Assembly: GCA_029962745.1 (NCBI GenBank) | Contig: CM057167.1 | Coordinates: 21,969,850-22,033,849 of the forward strand | DNA length: 64,000 nt | DNA from: Echinometra lucunter | Taxonomy: Eukaryota > Echinodermata > Echinoidea > Camarodonta > Echinometridae | Direction of reading: 5' to 3' | In this document: positions 20,810-35,800 of the stretch, in pieces | Numbering within the stretch: the first letter of the stretch is position 1 | Layout of the letters: each line of letters opens with the position of its first letter | Notes under the pieces: generated by a model | Told to the model about the DNA's origin: nothing | Databases searched by the model: none | What the model saw: the letters and a program-made list of their open reading frames with translations, nothing else | Position numbers and translations under genes: made by a program

Positions 20810-23800
20810 AAAGGAAAAGAATAAAAAAAATATTTGAAAGACGTGGTTTACAACGAGGAATAATACATGAGAAACCAATGAGATAATGATTTTCGAATTA
20901 AAGCATGATGCCTTTCAAATTGCCACAAAAATTGCTCTTGTAAAAAGGAATACTTTCCTTTCACTCTTAGAAAAAATATGCCATTTAGAACCCCCTTTTG
21001 TCCCTTCTTTAGAAAACAGCAGAAAAGGGGTTCTATAAAGGGTTCTTTATATTTTCAAGAACCCCAAAAGGTTCCTTGTAGAACCAATAATGATTCTAAA
21101 GACCCCTTTAGATTCTTTCAGAGAACCTTTAATGATTCTTTGAAGAACCTTTCCAGGTTCCAAATGTCATGACTGTGGGACAAGAAAAGGTTCTAATCAG
21201 TACCATTTTTTCTAAGAGTGTTTACAACAATCAAACCATCATGCAACAACAGTGATAAGGATAAGATATTGAAATGGTACACGTACATTGTCAAAGGCTT
21301 GCTTGAACTCCTCGATATTGATAGAATTACCCCCGATACTATTCTGATCAAGAACATTGAGAAATCGGGTCATAGCGTCAGTCACCAGACGATGCTGTCT
21401 ACAGTTTAGTTCTCGCTTCTGTTTTACCTTTTCATGGGCCCTAGATAAGGTCGAATTTGGTGAAGATCAGTTAGAACATTTTGAATGTAGTCAAATCTGC
21501 TTAATCGACCACCTGTATAGAAACACCACAGTCTGTGAAGACTACAATTTTCGTTTCCCCTAGAAGAGTGCTTTCCATTGAAACACTTGGTAAACTAACC
21601 TGTACATAACGACCACCTGCTCATGAAGAACACTTTTCTTGTCTTCCTCAGCCGTAATACACAATTTTAATATATAAAAAAAGATAACACATGTAATTCT
21701 TTATACGCAGAAAATAGAAAGGCCAACAATGCAGGCTAAAAATTTGAGCATAAACTGATGTCATAAACGTAAATTACCCCTCAGATATTACTGAATAATA
21801 ATAATACAAAACAGACTGTGATCTCAATCACGCGTCATAAAAGACACTCCGTGTGTATATGTGTGCTGTATGACCATGCCAAGAAATCCAATATAAAATG
21901 CATGTAAATGTATTACATATCGAGAGCAGGTTACAAGGAGATAACTGAATCTAAGTGTATTCATTCCGATGATGGTGTAAACAATCTCGTCATACTAAAA
22001 ATAAAAGGAAACAGCACCCCCCCCCCCTCCCTCCCGACAAAACCCCCTGCAATTTCCATCAAAGTTGTTTTTTTTTAAGAGCTGATTTAGAAGAATTGTG
22101 AATTACACAAGCAGGAAAGAATTGAGGTGACAGGCCATATACCTGGCTAGTTTTGTATCCGGTATTGGTGCGATGGGAGCTTCTAACTCTGGGTTTGTAG
22201 CCAGTACGTGGGAGTCGTAATCACTGTACTGTTGACCGAAGAAAATATGAGAACTCGACATTAAATCATTCAGTGTGGTATATCTTCACAAATTACTTGT
22301 TAGATACGATAGCAGTCAATTAAAAGAAATGGTTTGTTGTTTTTGTTGTTGTTGAATTGGGTTTTTACAGAAGTGTATCAATCAGATATGATTATTCACG
22401 TCTGAGACCGACTTTTAACGTGAGCATCCGAAAGACGCGACTCAGACTCGAACCTGGGTCCGCTGAATCAGTATATAATTTCCAATGTTATCTGGATTAC
22501 AGGCGTACGCCACAACGCCCAAATGAGATACAATAGACTTACGATAATCATGCCAAAGGTTTTATCGTTGAACATTCCGAACCTCTCCTTCTTAGTGAGA
22601 AGTTTGGCGACATCCTCCAATGGTCGCATCCTCTTCAGGAAAGAATCTTCAGGTTTCATCGAAAGCCACCATCCTATCAAGGTAGACAGACATACAGAGT
22701 TGCGTAACACCATAGTCAACTTAAATTTTTAAAAGGGGAAATGCATGTTTGTTGGGTAAAATTTTGCTGAGTGGGTCGGTAAATTTTACCAAATTTTAGT
22801 ATTTTACTTGATATTTGGTAGAGTTTTATCCAACAGCCATCATATTCTCTTTTAATCAAAGCTGGGTGAAATGTTTACAAGTCTTTTTTTAGTGTGTTTG
22901 GACACTGTTTTTATTTTTTTTTTTATTTTTTTTTTTTAGTGTGTTTGGACGTCGTTTTTATTTCAGTGCAATCTGCTCAACTGTTACATGTACATTGCTC
23001 ATCAGAGGATTCCTTCACTCTGGAATCTTATTTTGGGGCATTTGGATCTGAAGCCCGAAGGCATCCTTTAGAGAGTATGCATCCGAGTATGTGATCAATC
23101 ACGAATGGATGGGGAGGAGGGGCGACCCAGTGTGTGTGAGGGTGTGTGTGTGTGTGTGTGCGTGTGTGTGTGTGTGTGTGTGTATGTGCGTGGTGGGAGG
23201 GGAAATCAATGTGACCGTATTGACAGATTTCTGATCAGGGGGAAAAAGAGCCTTAATTTCAGGCACTCACGTAAGTCAATGATTCTAAGATTGCTGTGAG
23301 AAACGCACGCATTATTCTCGAGCAAGGACCCTTAAAAAGTTGTATTCTTGCCGCGGATCATCATAAACTGAGATAGTTTATCCCCGCCCTTCAGGCTAAG
23401 GTCCAAATACATAACTAATCAAATTACAAGGGCTCACGAGGTGATATTCTCGAAATAGTTTCTTAGTCACGTTCTGACCTCACTATCTGTCTGGTACAGT
23501 ACAGTTACTACAGTATACGCAGTTATTACCTTTATCAACTGAATCATTGAATGCTTACCATCAAAACAGTGAACTGGGTAGTTACACAACACACCACCGT
23601 CAATGTAGAGATCAGTGCGTCCCATATATTGACGCTTTACAGGAACGAATACAACTGCAAAGACGATCATGAGAAGATAAATAACTATAATGCACAACGA
23701 AGTTATTCACGCATGTTCACGCTATTCCGAATGAGGTAAACTCGATTAAAGTCAGTACAAAAATTAAGTTGAGAGACGTCTTCATCCGCAGGAATATGAA

Positions 23801-26800
23801 AAAACAAACAAAAACACAAAATAGAAAACAACAACAACAAAATCACAAAGAATGCTTAAAAATCAACATCAGTTGAATGCCACCATGAGACTTGCCAGTC
23901 AGGTTCGAATTGTACGTGTCTTTTATAGAAGGTTAAGTTTTCTAGCTAAATGGAACTTGCCGTTTGGGCGTAATATTCCAGTTTAAAGTTATGAGATATC
24001 GTGTTATAAGTACTCGACCAGGGGCGTTGCTAGAGGGGGGTGTGGGGGGTGTGACACCCCCCCATTAAAAATTCTTGTCGGCAAATTCGCGATCGCTGTC
24101 GGCAAAAAAGAGAGAGAGAGAAAGGAGAGGGAAGAGGAAGGAGGGAAAAAGAAAAAAAGAAAGATGAGTAAGGTGCCCAAATAGAGTCATATTCGGCTTA
24201 TTTGCTTGTGCATTTTGACTACGAAATAACACTGGTAACACGAAAGAGAGCCTTTTTTTTCCTCGCTCGCTGCGCTCGCTCGAATTATATTAAGATACAG
24301 GATGTTTTCGGAAAGCAAACACATTTGCCAAGTGAAATAAACAAATATATAATTTAGATATTTTGGGGCCCATAATGTATTTTGTTGAAGAATTATCACC
24401 TCTATACCATAAAAAAGAGTAAATATATTTTTCCTCGCTCGCTGCGCTCGCTCGTATAATATTTAGATACAGGATGGTCTTAGAAAGCAAATAGATTAGG
24501 TAGGAGAGGTGACCAAATATATCACAATAGGTATCTTAAAGGCCCATCGTATATTTTGATGAAGAACTTTCACTTCTACCATGAAAAGGAGTATTTTTCC
24601 TCGCTCGCTACGCTCGCTTGTACAATATTCAGATACAAGATGGATTTGGGAAATCAAACGAATTCGGCAAGCGAGGCCCATCATGTACTTTGATGAAGAG
24701 TTATCACCTACCATAAAAAGAGTATATATATTTTTCCTCGCTCGCTGCGCTCGCTCGTATGATATTTAGATACAGGATGGTCTTTGAAAGCAAATAAATT
24801 AGGTAAGAGAGGTGACCAAAATATCAAAATAGATATTTTAAAGGCCCACCATGTATTTTGATGAAGAACTTTCACTTCTTCCATGAAAAGGATTATATGA
24901 TAAGGAGTATATAGATTTTTTCCTCGCTCGCTGTGCTCGCTCGTATAATATTACGATTTAGGATGGTCTTTGAAAGCGAATGAATCATGTGAGAGAGGTG
25001 ACCAAATATATGATTTAGATATCTTTAAGCCCATCATGTAGTTTGATGAAGAACTATCACTTCTACGAAAGAGAGTGTATATTTTTCCTCGCTCGCTGCG
25101 CTCGCTCGTATTATATTTAGATAGAGAATGTTTTCGGAAAGCTAACACATTTAGCAAGTGAGGTGAACAAATATAATTTAGAAGAAAAATATAATAGAGG
25201 CACACAATTGAACATGCCTCGTGGGCTTTATACAGTTGAATTTGTCGACGTTGGTCGTCGGCAATCGGAGGCATAATTTGTCGGCAATCTGGCCTCTGCA
25301 CCCCCCATTAAAAAAGTCTAGCGACGCCCCTGTACTCGACATAATAAATATGATGACTGATGAACTAGAATCTTGTAACCTTGGTAACAGACCGTTTACC
25401 TGGAGCAGAGATGGACATCCTGACTGCTGTTCTCATCGGCATGTTGGGCGTGGTCTTTACATGACAATATTCTTCCATCATCGTACTGAGATTGGTAACT
25501 ACCACACAAAGTTCCCTCCCTGTCTTATCATAAAGGTCCTGCGCTAGAAAGAATGCGATGGACATAGTTGACTACTGTTTGATCAAAGCACGAGAAATTT
25601 GTTTTCTGATGTTAGATTCGGAAGATAAAGTTGAAAGGTGCAGTGGAACATTTACTTAGAAAGAAAATGATGTCAGTACAGTGCTGCATCCAGGGGCAGC
25701 GCAAGGGTATGGGGGGGGGGGGGGCAAGATGATCCATAGGTGAGTTTATTCACGTTTTAAATGAAATGGGGGTATTATGTATTTGCATGGCCCAGTCCTC
25801 GTGCTCTTCTTTCTTCCTCCTCCTCCTTTTTCTTTCGTTTCTCGTCTTTTTTCTTTTTTATCACTTAAAAGAAATCATGGGGGTAGGTGGTCGCCCCCTT
25901 GCCCTGCCTGTAGCGCCGCCCCTGGCTGCATCAAGACTTTAAAGGTAGGTGACGCAAGCCGAGGGCAAGCCAACTATTCTGAGGAAGGTGAGGAAGGGAG
26001 ACAAAGTGTTGTGATCAGAACGGAGAAAAAAAAAACGAAAAAAAATCCCCCAAACATCCCCATCTATTACTAAATATTAAAATATCTTTCTGACATCGGA
26101 GTAGAATGAAATGGCAACTTGTGATACATATACTGAAGCATGTTTTTTTAGGAATGAATGAAATCTAACTCGAAATGCCAGAAAGGTATAGAGAAAAAAA
26201 ATTCTGGATCTAGATGGATCCAGAGTCATTGGTCCAGATGAACTCTTGAAAAGTTAGACTTTTCGAAAGTTAATCAATGCAGAATCAACCCTTAAAACCC
26301 TTTAAACCATAAAGAGAATGTGTTAATTAGGACCTTGGTGAGATACAGACGGCTATGCCTCCAAAAGCTTCAAATGGAAGTCGACTTACTTTGAAGGTAG
26401 CATTTGGGTTCCCCAGCTTCTCTGCTACAGCTTGACCGACACATTGATAGAGAGCTCTGCCAGGGTGCCACCCCATGTACCTGAAGAGGTTAGGTACCAG
26501 GCTACATTTGCCACATGGTGCATCTTCAAGAATAGAAACAATAGAAGGAGGAATGAAAATTCTGTATATTGGTGGTTTTTTGCTGAGGTCCGTCCGAACG
26601 GCAACCCCTGATATCTTCTCCAGACAACTACCCGCTGGGACACTTTTCCCCAAAACAATGAATCTGTGCCAACCAGAAAGTCTCTTCAAGTTCACAGATA
26701 ATTTACTCATCTAGGCATACCCTCAAGAATTAAACTAAGTACACTTCAGAAAGCCATCTCGTGATATCTGGGGTATTTGTCCAGGGAGTTGTGGTTGAAG

Positions 26801-29800
26801 GGGGGGGGGGTGTTTCAGGAGGTACTTGTCCTACTTGCATAGGGAAGGCTTCTTATTATTCGTATTTCCCAAGCGTAATACTTCCTTTTTTCCCCTAAAT
26901 TGTGGGAATGTCTAGTGCAAATCCCCTTTATCTCACCTAAAAGCTCATGGAACTGTGGCCCTTCAGTTAGGAAGGTGAGAAGTTTGCTTGACCCATGGCC
27001 TACGGCTAGGTAGCATGCTGTCACCGATCCCACACTGGAACCAGCGAACCGACGAATCTTGTTCAAGAAGTCAAGTCGCTCCAACTCCTGAACGATAAAG
27101 ATACACATGTATATCACATATTGTGTCAAGTATAATACCTACGATTTGCTTTAAAGTTACCCAGATAACGGTGACCTGTTTATCAGTTTGACGGTTATCT
27201 ATGAAAATCTATAATTACGTGTTGTGTTGGTGCAAACTTATAACTAGGAAAACCAGGAAACAAAATATTTCAACGGGTACCAAACTATACAAGTTAATAA
27301 CGTCAGCAACAACATGTAGATTAACAGACGCATTGACAAAGAAACAAATGATTCTCGCCGATCAAGAGTGTTTCCGGACTGACAAAGATACTAAATGTCG
27401 CTCCTTACCATCACAGCACCAATGTAAGCATTTCCTTGGCTTCCGCCACCTTCCAACACGAGGTTTTCGTACGGGAAATCAAAATCGTCAACGTCTTCTT
27501 CGATGCATGATAGTCCACCTTGATGAAAACCGTTCGCAGATGTGACGGGTTGGCTGGTCGTAGCAGATGCATCTATATCGTCTTTTTGCTCCAAACGAGT
27601 GAGCCTCCTGTTGAATCTGGCAATGATCGATTATGACCACACACAACAAAAAAGGAAAAAAGAAGAAGAATCGGCGACATGCATGGGTGTCGATTCGTGT
27701 TCGCGGTTGGGGGGATGACTGATGCCGAATATCCTCGACCGCGGAGCAAAGCGACCGAGCGGGGAAAGGGTGTTGAGGTTCAAACGTGAAGGATAGACTA
27801 ATTAAACGGGGGGGTGGGGGGGGGGGGGGGTGTAGGACCTGTTTTTGCTGCCCATATCTCTGCGTTATCAGTCTAATCTACCGTTCCTCCAATTAACCGT
27901 ACAAAATTGTTTTCAAACAATATCGGAGAGGTACATCCTCATTACTTGAATAAGAACTTAAGGGAATTGAACCTTTACTTAGAGTATGAACCATCCCGTT
28001 TCTTATTTTGCGAGCGAGCGAAGCGAGCGAGCCTAAAATTCCACTTTCTAGCTATGTCGTCAAAGAACACACAAGCAATATGTTTGACTAATTCAGCACC
28101 TCACTGGTCCAGTAATTGTTTACTTTCCTAAACCACGCTATATTTCAAATATTACAAGCAAGGGTGTCGAGATAGTGGAAAACGCATTCTTTTAGTGATG
28201 AAGTGTTATTTTGTCATCAAAATTCACTACAGGTCTATAAAATATCTACTTTACATATTCGAGTGAGCGAGGAAAAAATTACATTCTTTGATAGCCATGA
28301 CAGCCTCAAAGATATCTAAATAATTTTTGATCACCTAATTGCCAAATAATGATGCTTTTTGGCGCATCGTTTGCCATCTAAAACCATTTTGTTTCTATGA
28401 GCGAGCGAAGCGATCTATACCGACAAAAACTTTGTTTTTGTTTTTTTAATAAAAAGTAGAATTTCCACCAAAATAAATGAGATTAATCTTATGATGTACC
28501 ATTTTCCTGTATTCGAAAAAAGCTTTACATCTCGCTGTAAAAATATTACAATATTCGGACATGTTGCTGAGGGAATAAGATCGCTTGCCTTCTGATTTTG
28601 CTTCTATGAGCGAGCGAGAAAGAGCCATTCTTTTTAATATTGAGAACAGCCAGATTCTAGTGTACTGTTACTCCAATTTTATGATTTTAATAACATACAT
28701 TTTATCAACATCCTCCTTTCTCATATTTGGTGAGATATGAATAGGCTACCGGTCACAGGCCATTATCTCATGAAAATTCTTCTGTCATGGGTCTTCCTCC
28801 CGTTCGACTCCTTGCAGTTATATTATAAAAGTACATAACACTGGATAGAAAGACAAGATGCAAACCATTTTCATTTCATAAACCCTGATGAAAATGTTAA
28901 CTGGCATTGGTTAAGATAACAAAAGATATGAAATGCGAGTAGAACAATAATAGCATACTGTTTGATAGAAATACAAGATGCAAACCGCTTTGCTTTCATA
29001 AAGACAGTATTATAACCTCATTGGTTGGGATATATAAAATGCGAGCGAGCGCTGAAAGCTTTTTCCTTTTCCTTTCCTTTTGAAAAAAAAAATGTTTCTT
29101 TGCTCTTTATTCTCTCTGTCTTTGTCTTTACTTTTTTCAACGATTATGGGAGGCTATGAATTTTTTTCATGTTTTTCATGGTGAATTATTGGGGGGGGGG
29201 GATGATTGTACAGGCCATCCCCCCCTGACCAAAATATTAGGGGATACATCCCTCATCCCCCCGGGATCGACACCCATGGCGACATATGTAACAATAATTG
29301 TTATCTGCGAAATGATATTAATTTTTACTGGTCATTATCTCTAATTTAGCACCTGCACCACCGCCACCACCACCACCAGGGGCGTAACAGGTACCTGTTA
29401 TCAGGGGGGGGGGGCAGAGCCCAAATTTTCCCGGTAGCTAGTCTATGTCTAGAATCTGTGGTGTAGCTAGGACTGAATTTTAGGAGGACGGTAGTGCTCC
29501 ACCGGCGTAAACCCAATTAAAGGAGTGGGGGATGAAAAACTTTTTAAACGATTTTTTCCCCTCTCACACACAATTTGATATCTATTTTGCGAGTGAGCGA
29601 AGCGAGCGAGCAGAAAATAACCACTTTTCCGGTTTTGAATCGCATTTTCGAATAAAAATTCTAACATATTACAAAAGAGTGAAACGAGCGAGCCAAAAAT
29701 AACCACTTTTCTCGATTTTGATCGCATTTTCGGATGGAAATCCTAAGATTTTGATGAGCGAGCGAAGCGAGCAAGCCAAAAATAACCACTTTTTTGTTTT

Positions 29801-32800
29801 CAATAGCATTTTCAAATAGAAATTCTAAAATATGATGGTTGTTTATGACAGATGTTCAGAATTTTTACTAACTGATTAATTAAAATATATTTTCTTCCTT
29901 AAAAATTGTGTCTGCATGGGGGGAAATTTGTACACACCATTCCCCCTCTCTCCCATTTGGGGATGATAGGTCCCCCACCCCCCGGAATTTACACTAATGT
30001 AGGGCTCCCTAGAGGGGAGGGTGCAGGGAGGGGGAGTTTCCCCACTCGGAGGTGAGCCCGCACCGCGAGTTGCTTTTTGTGAAGCCCTTAGTGGTGGGAC
30101 CCAGGGTTCTGGCTTAGGGCCCCTGATGAAAGCCACTGCGGGGGTCCAGGGAGTGGAGCCCCCGGAAACTCTGGGGTTTTGGTACTAAATTTTCCCTCAT
30201 TTCTTTTGTTTCCCTTTGCTTTCTTCTTTTTTCCTCCTTTCCCTCTTTTCCCTCTCTCTTCTTCTTTTTCCCATTTCTCCTTTTTTCTTTCCCTTTCTCC
30301 TTCTTCCTTTCCCTTTCTCCTTTCTTTCTTTCCCTTTCTCCTTCTTTATTTTCCTTTCTTCCTCTTTCTTTTCCTTTCTTCTTCTTCCTTTCCCTTTCTC
30401 CCTTCCTTTTTCTTCCTTTCCCCCCTTTCATTTTTTCCCGGTGGTTTGGTGGATTTTCCCGCTGAAATCCTTCAGGGGGGCACTCTGCCCCCCCCCCCCC
30501 GGTTGTTACGCCACTGGCCACTACAATCACAAGAACAACTTAGAATGAAACAAGAAAAGGAATAGGAACATAAAGTTCAGCTAAACATGCTTTTAACTAT
30601 GTAGACCGAAACAAATGAAAATGCTTTGAATTTGGGGATTTTTAGGATATCTATCCACTTTGAGACATGTTTAGAAAGAAAGGGCGTAGCCCGTGGACGT
30701 AGTCAATATTTGGTGAAGCCGGTGAACGCCCCACTGTTCCGCATTATGCCTGTTGTACGCGTGGTGTAATTTGCATGACACAGAGCTGCCTCAAAGTTTA
30801 GCACTGCCGTTTATAAGTAATATCTAAAAATGGCTGTAAAATAAGCAGTACAAATATTGCTTTTAGTTACTCGCTTATTGCCTTCAAAGAGTTGGCTAGG
30901 TAATAGCACGTAACAATATAGAAATGATCGTTTACAGAGGAGATGGTTCATTATTACTTTTTGATTGGGCCGCCAGAACTTATGGGATAATAAGCTAATA
31001 TTCAAAGCTTCCAATAAATAATTTTCTGTTTGAAAATAGTGCTATTGTGTTATTCGGTTACCGTGGCAATACCTTCAGTGTTTTATTACCCATATTTATT
31101 GGTGAAAACTATCCATGCAATTCTTTGGGGGTCAGACTATAACACACCTGTCATGGCTGTACGTCTAGTACAGTGCGGAATGTCCCACTCCGCTTTTTTT
31201 TTTCTCCAAAGATAAAGTTATGGTCATGTAGGTGGAAGAATCTGTTTAGAAGTTACTGTGATTGGATGATGTTGTAGTAAAAATAATGAGATGTTAAATC
31301 ATTATGATAACAAAATGACTCAATTTTGCTGGATAATTCATACCTTTCATATAGATAGGGATATATTTATGGAACCGAGCACACAAGAGGCATCAAACTT
31401 TTCTTGGCCCAATTACACTTAAAATTTTTTAGTCATACTTAATTTTAGACTATGTGAGCATTTCGAGAGCAGTTTTTCTTGTGCCATAATCATGCTACTC
31501 TCTGTAAGGAATTTTAAAAAAAAGATTCAGAAAAGTTGAATTTTTTCCACTTTACTAGTACTCGACCTTCCCTTCAATAATGGAGGTTCGTCCTCTTTAT
31601 ACCCATTGCCATTTCCAACAGACCAGAAAGCTTTTGTACACCAACGCTTCACCTTTAGAGTGATACAGTTTACCCCCACAAAAAGGAAGGCATTCGCCTC
31701 AGTGCCTCTTCACAATGGGACTATGCTTAACGTGCTAAACAAGAAGTCGATTTTCAATTTCACAATATTTCACTTCTGGCAACGTCGTCTCCATGCATGG
31801 TCAAAGCGTGTTCGTGCATGTCATACTGGTATTGGCATTTTGGCCCTGTTTCTTAAAACATTTTTATCCATTACATGCAATGGCTGTGTCAAATCTGCGG
31901 ACAGCCAATCACATGCAACGATTTCAGTAGCTTTTTTACAGTCATTGTGACTGGGTTGAAATAGAGGGACTTAGTTTTGGTTCGCTAAGGCCTCGACACA
32001 TTCGATCTATAACAATAACGATAATCAGATGTGAGTATGATCATGTCTACATGTCTACTCACTTATAGTATGTTAATAATGGGGCAGATCTAGGGTGACA
32101 AATCTCGTTATCGGTATTGATATGATCAGTCAACTGTGACAGGGGCCTTTGAAGTTACCCTTCTCCTGGAATGAAATGAATTGGATTGAAAAGGATTGTG
32201 TGTATTGTGCGCATGAAGAATTGCATAAAGCTATTGATAATGATCTATCAACTGTACACCTGTTTAAACCTAGCTGGAGTTCCGTTTATTATAGCCACGT
32301 CTAAGCTCTGTATCAATGTGATTTCGCATGTTGATTCATAATTGTGTTGTGTATTTGGATTGCTGGTTAATCGTTCTAAATTAAAGCTAAGCACCTTATT
32401 GGACATTCTCATCATGGTTAAATGAATGAATCAAATTAACGCAATAATGACAGTGAATGAGACATAAGTAAATGAAACAGGGACTTAAAGATGAGGTTAA
32501 GTTCTTTTCATGCGATTATAAAAGAAACTATTTTGAGAAGTTTACTCTGTAGCAGATGATAATACAACTGACGTTTTGAAATGATCAACATCATAACGAA
32601 CTGACTGAATCTTGATGAAGATCAAACGTAGTGAACGGAACTACACATTGGGTATATGGAACTTCTACAATGTGTCTCTTTATATAAAGGAAACCCAAAT
32701 CTACCAGGCAATATATGTCATCTAAACATAATTATGATAATGTTTCAGGTAACAAAAGTATTTCTTTTCTGTTTTTATTTGTGATGATGGGGCTAAGGAC

Positions 32801-35800
32801 ACTCCAGTTCTAACAAATTCAAACCAGCAATGTTAAAAGTGATTTGCGCAAGAGAGTAGTGATTAACACAATGAATTCATTGGTCGTCTCTTTATTTACT
32901 TTCACTTGAGTGGACAAAGGAGGCGAGGCCTGAGTTCTTGAAGGGAAGACTTTGGGGGTTAATATGGCAATCTCATAACTACTGTAAAACACCCCCCCCC
33001 CCCAAAAAAAAAAAAAAAAAAAAAAAAAACGAAACAAAAGAAAACAAAAAAAAACTATACAATTTCTATTTAGCAAGAGTCTAGGATTCAAAAATAGACC
33101 ATAGTCAGTTACACTGAACACATGCTTCATCATGGTCAGGAGCTAACTGCAGGAGTTTCCAACTATAACGACAGGCAAACCCCTCAGGGAATGATCCACT
33201 CCTCCTAAGAAAAATTGACTAGTTCTTCTCCTTACATACAAAATTCTGAATGGGCATACCCCCAAAGTATCTCGCAGATCTCATTTCTCTACGTTCCAGT
33301 ACTTCCTCAAGACCTCTCCGTTCTACAATGCAGTTAACTCCTGCACCTCGCACTTCCACAAAATATGGTGATCGTGCTTTTTCTACAATTGTCCCTTCTC
33401 TCTGGAATTCTCTACCTGCCCATATACGTCGAGCCACTTCCGTGAGGAGACCCTGCTGAAAACTTATCTGTTTGATAAATGATTCCTGGAATGTCCTAAT
33501 TGTAGGTCGGTCAATGGGGGAGCACACCAACTTTGATTTTCAGTATTCATTAATTTATGTGTCTTTTGTTTTGAACTACTTAGGGTTTCTTATATAATTG
33601 TTGTATTTGTATTCAATTTTAATTCCCGGCATTAAATTATAGACAGAAAACAGCGCTCAGAAACGCCCGTATTAAGCGCCTAATAAATGTTTTGTATTAT
33701 CATCATTATTATTATAATATGTAATTGCTTCCTGCACCATTATGCACCATATATGGTCTGGAAACTCTTTTCTTTTATGTATATTCATTTCGCCCTTTTA
33801 TCATGTTAAAACTTCCGACCATTCAGCCACGCTACCAAACATCTCCTCACAACAACAATAACCAGCAACTAATGAAATAGGGAGTTTTACACTACCAGAA
33901 GGTTGACTGACGAATGAATAGATATTATGATAGACCTTCGATCCTTTTTCTTCATCTTTTGATTACTTTGTTTCATTAATTAAATGTAAATATATTATTC
34001 GTGACTTCTTTTGACATTACACTATACCATTCATTCATGCCCGACGACATATTTACATTCATTTTGGTCTCACATGCATGAAAGAGCGGGAATTTAAGCT
34101 TTCTGGCAACATTCAGAATGTGAGGGCATTCCAAGAGAAACATTTTCATGCGACACAGATATGGTATTGCTGAACAAAGGAATAAGAGATTAAAAAGATG
34201 AAGGAAGCCCGTAAAGTATTTTGACCTCCTTGGACCAACCATGGACATATCACTGAGCAGCGACCCTTACACAAGGGTCACTGCTTAGTTGGATGTGTAA
34301 CACTGTATACTTCAATAAGCAGAATCTCAAGGAAGTCGTTTACACATCTCTAAGACTGTACTTATACTTGGCTACTTTGTGTTTATCTTTTCATCGTCTC
34401 CTCATTGCCTTTACCTATACCGCTAAAACTTCCAACCATTCAGCCACGCTACCAAACATCTCCTCACAACAACAATAACCAGCAACTAATGAAATAGGGA
34501 GTTTTACACTACCAAAAGGTTGACTGACGAATGAATAGATATTATGATAGACCTTCGATCCTTTTTCTTCATCTTTTGATTACTTTGTTTCATTAATTAA
34601 ATGTAAATATATTATTCGTGACTTCTTTTGACATTACACTATACCATTCATTCATGCCCGACGACATATTTACATTTATTTTGGTCTCACACGCATGAAA
34701 GAGCGGGAATTTAAGCTTTCTGGTAACATTCAGAATGTGAGGGCATTCCAAGAGAAACATTTTCATGCGACACAGATATGGTATTGCTGAACAAAGGAAT
34801 AAGAGAATAAAAAGATGAAGGAAGCCCGTAAAGTATCTTGACCTCCTTGGACCAACCATGGACATATCACTGAGCAGCGACCCTTACACAAGGGTCACTG
34901 CTTAGTTGGATGTGTAACACTGTATACTTCAATAAGCAGAATCTCAAGGAAGTCATTTACACATCTCTATTATATCATTCTTGAGGAATAGTACTTTAGT
35001 TTGTATGATAGAAATGGGTAAACAAAACGGTTACCCTTGAGATTGTGCTTATTGAATGGTACATTGTTGCAACAAAGAACTGAGCCTTGGATAGGGTTGG
35101 TTCATTGGCCATGCACTGAGCTGTACATCTGTATCAAGGGAATAGTGTCCTTGTGCTTGTGAACATGTTGCATGTGCTGCTTGAAGGTAACGTCACAATA
35201 GGAGAAATGAACGAGACATGTCGAGTTCACAAAAAGCTTAATACACTTGAAGAAAAACGTAACACACTTGAAGAAAAAGGTAGGAGTTACAAAACACGAA
35301 CTGTTATTCTTTTTTTTTTTTTAGACCGACAGTCAACGCGACCGGCATGGTCTGATTTTATGCTGCCATGCAGTCTCGTGGGCCGGATCAAAACAGAACA
35401 CTATTTACCAAACGGTACTACTGAAAATTTAACAAAAGCTTAAATTTCAAACTCAAACACTTGGTTACCTCACAGCGCTTCACTCAACTGACTTCTAATT
35501 AATCATGATTATTGCCCTAGTCTTTGACTTGGCAACTATTCTCGAGCAATATAGTCACACTGAACATGTTGAAAGCCATTAGATTCTGGCAACAATTCCA
35601 CTCTTAAAAACAAAAACACAACCAACCAAACAAAACTCAACTAAAACATGCCGCCGGCCAGTCCATACATAATACACCGCCTATTATGTATACACGTGAT
35701 ATGAAAGGTAATTATAGAGATGAATAGTTTAAATTACGGGTTAGGGTTAAATCTACGGTGTCTGGTTCTTAATCCCGGGGGCGGGGGGGGGGGGGAGGTT

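Larger units (their letters stand above)
29377..30516. mobile_element. Composite TIR element carrying a nested hAT insertion
   Basis: The outer ends CAGGGGCGTAAC and, reversed, CAGTGGCGTAAC are similar, but the flanks (ACCACCAC and GCCACTAC) match at only 6 of 8. The outer element is therefore less certain than the nested one at 29500-29999. A pyrimidine-only stretch fills about 30181-30430. Confidence 0.5.

Noticed and set aside
24019..25332. CRISPR-like spaced repeats
   Set aside because: The repeat units are long, variably spaced and bounded by hAT ends with a target duplication in a eukaryotic intron.
30114..30565. Long overlapping ORFs (up to 138 codons)
   Set aside because: They translate a nearly pure pyrimidine/purine tract and have no non-repetitive core.
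31606..31950. 114-codon ORF in intron 1 of paralog 1
   Set aside because: No domain, no splice context and no second copy. Not enough to call a gene.
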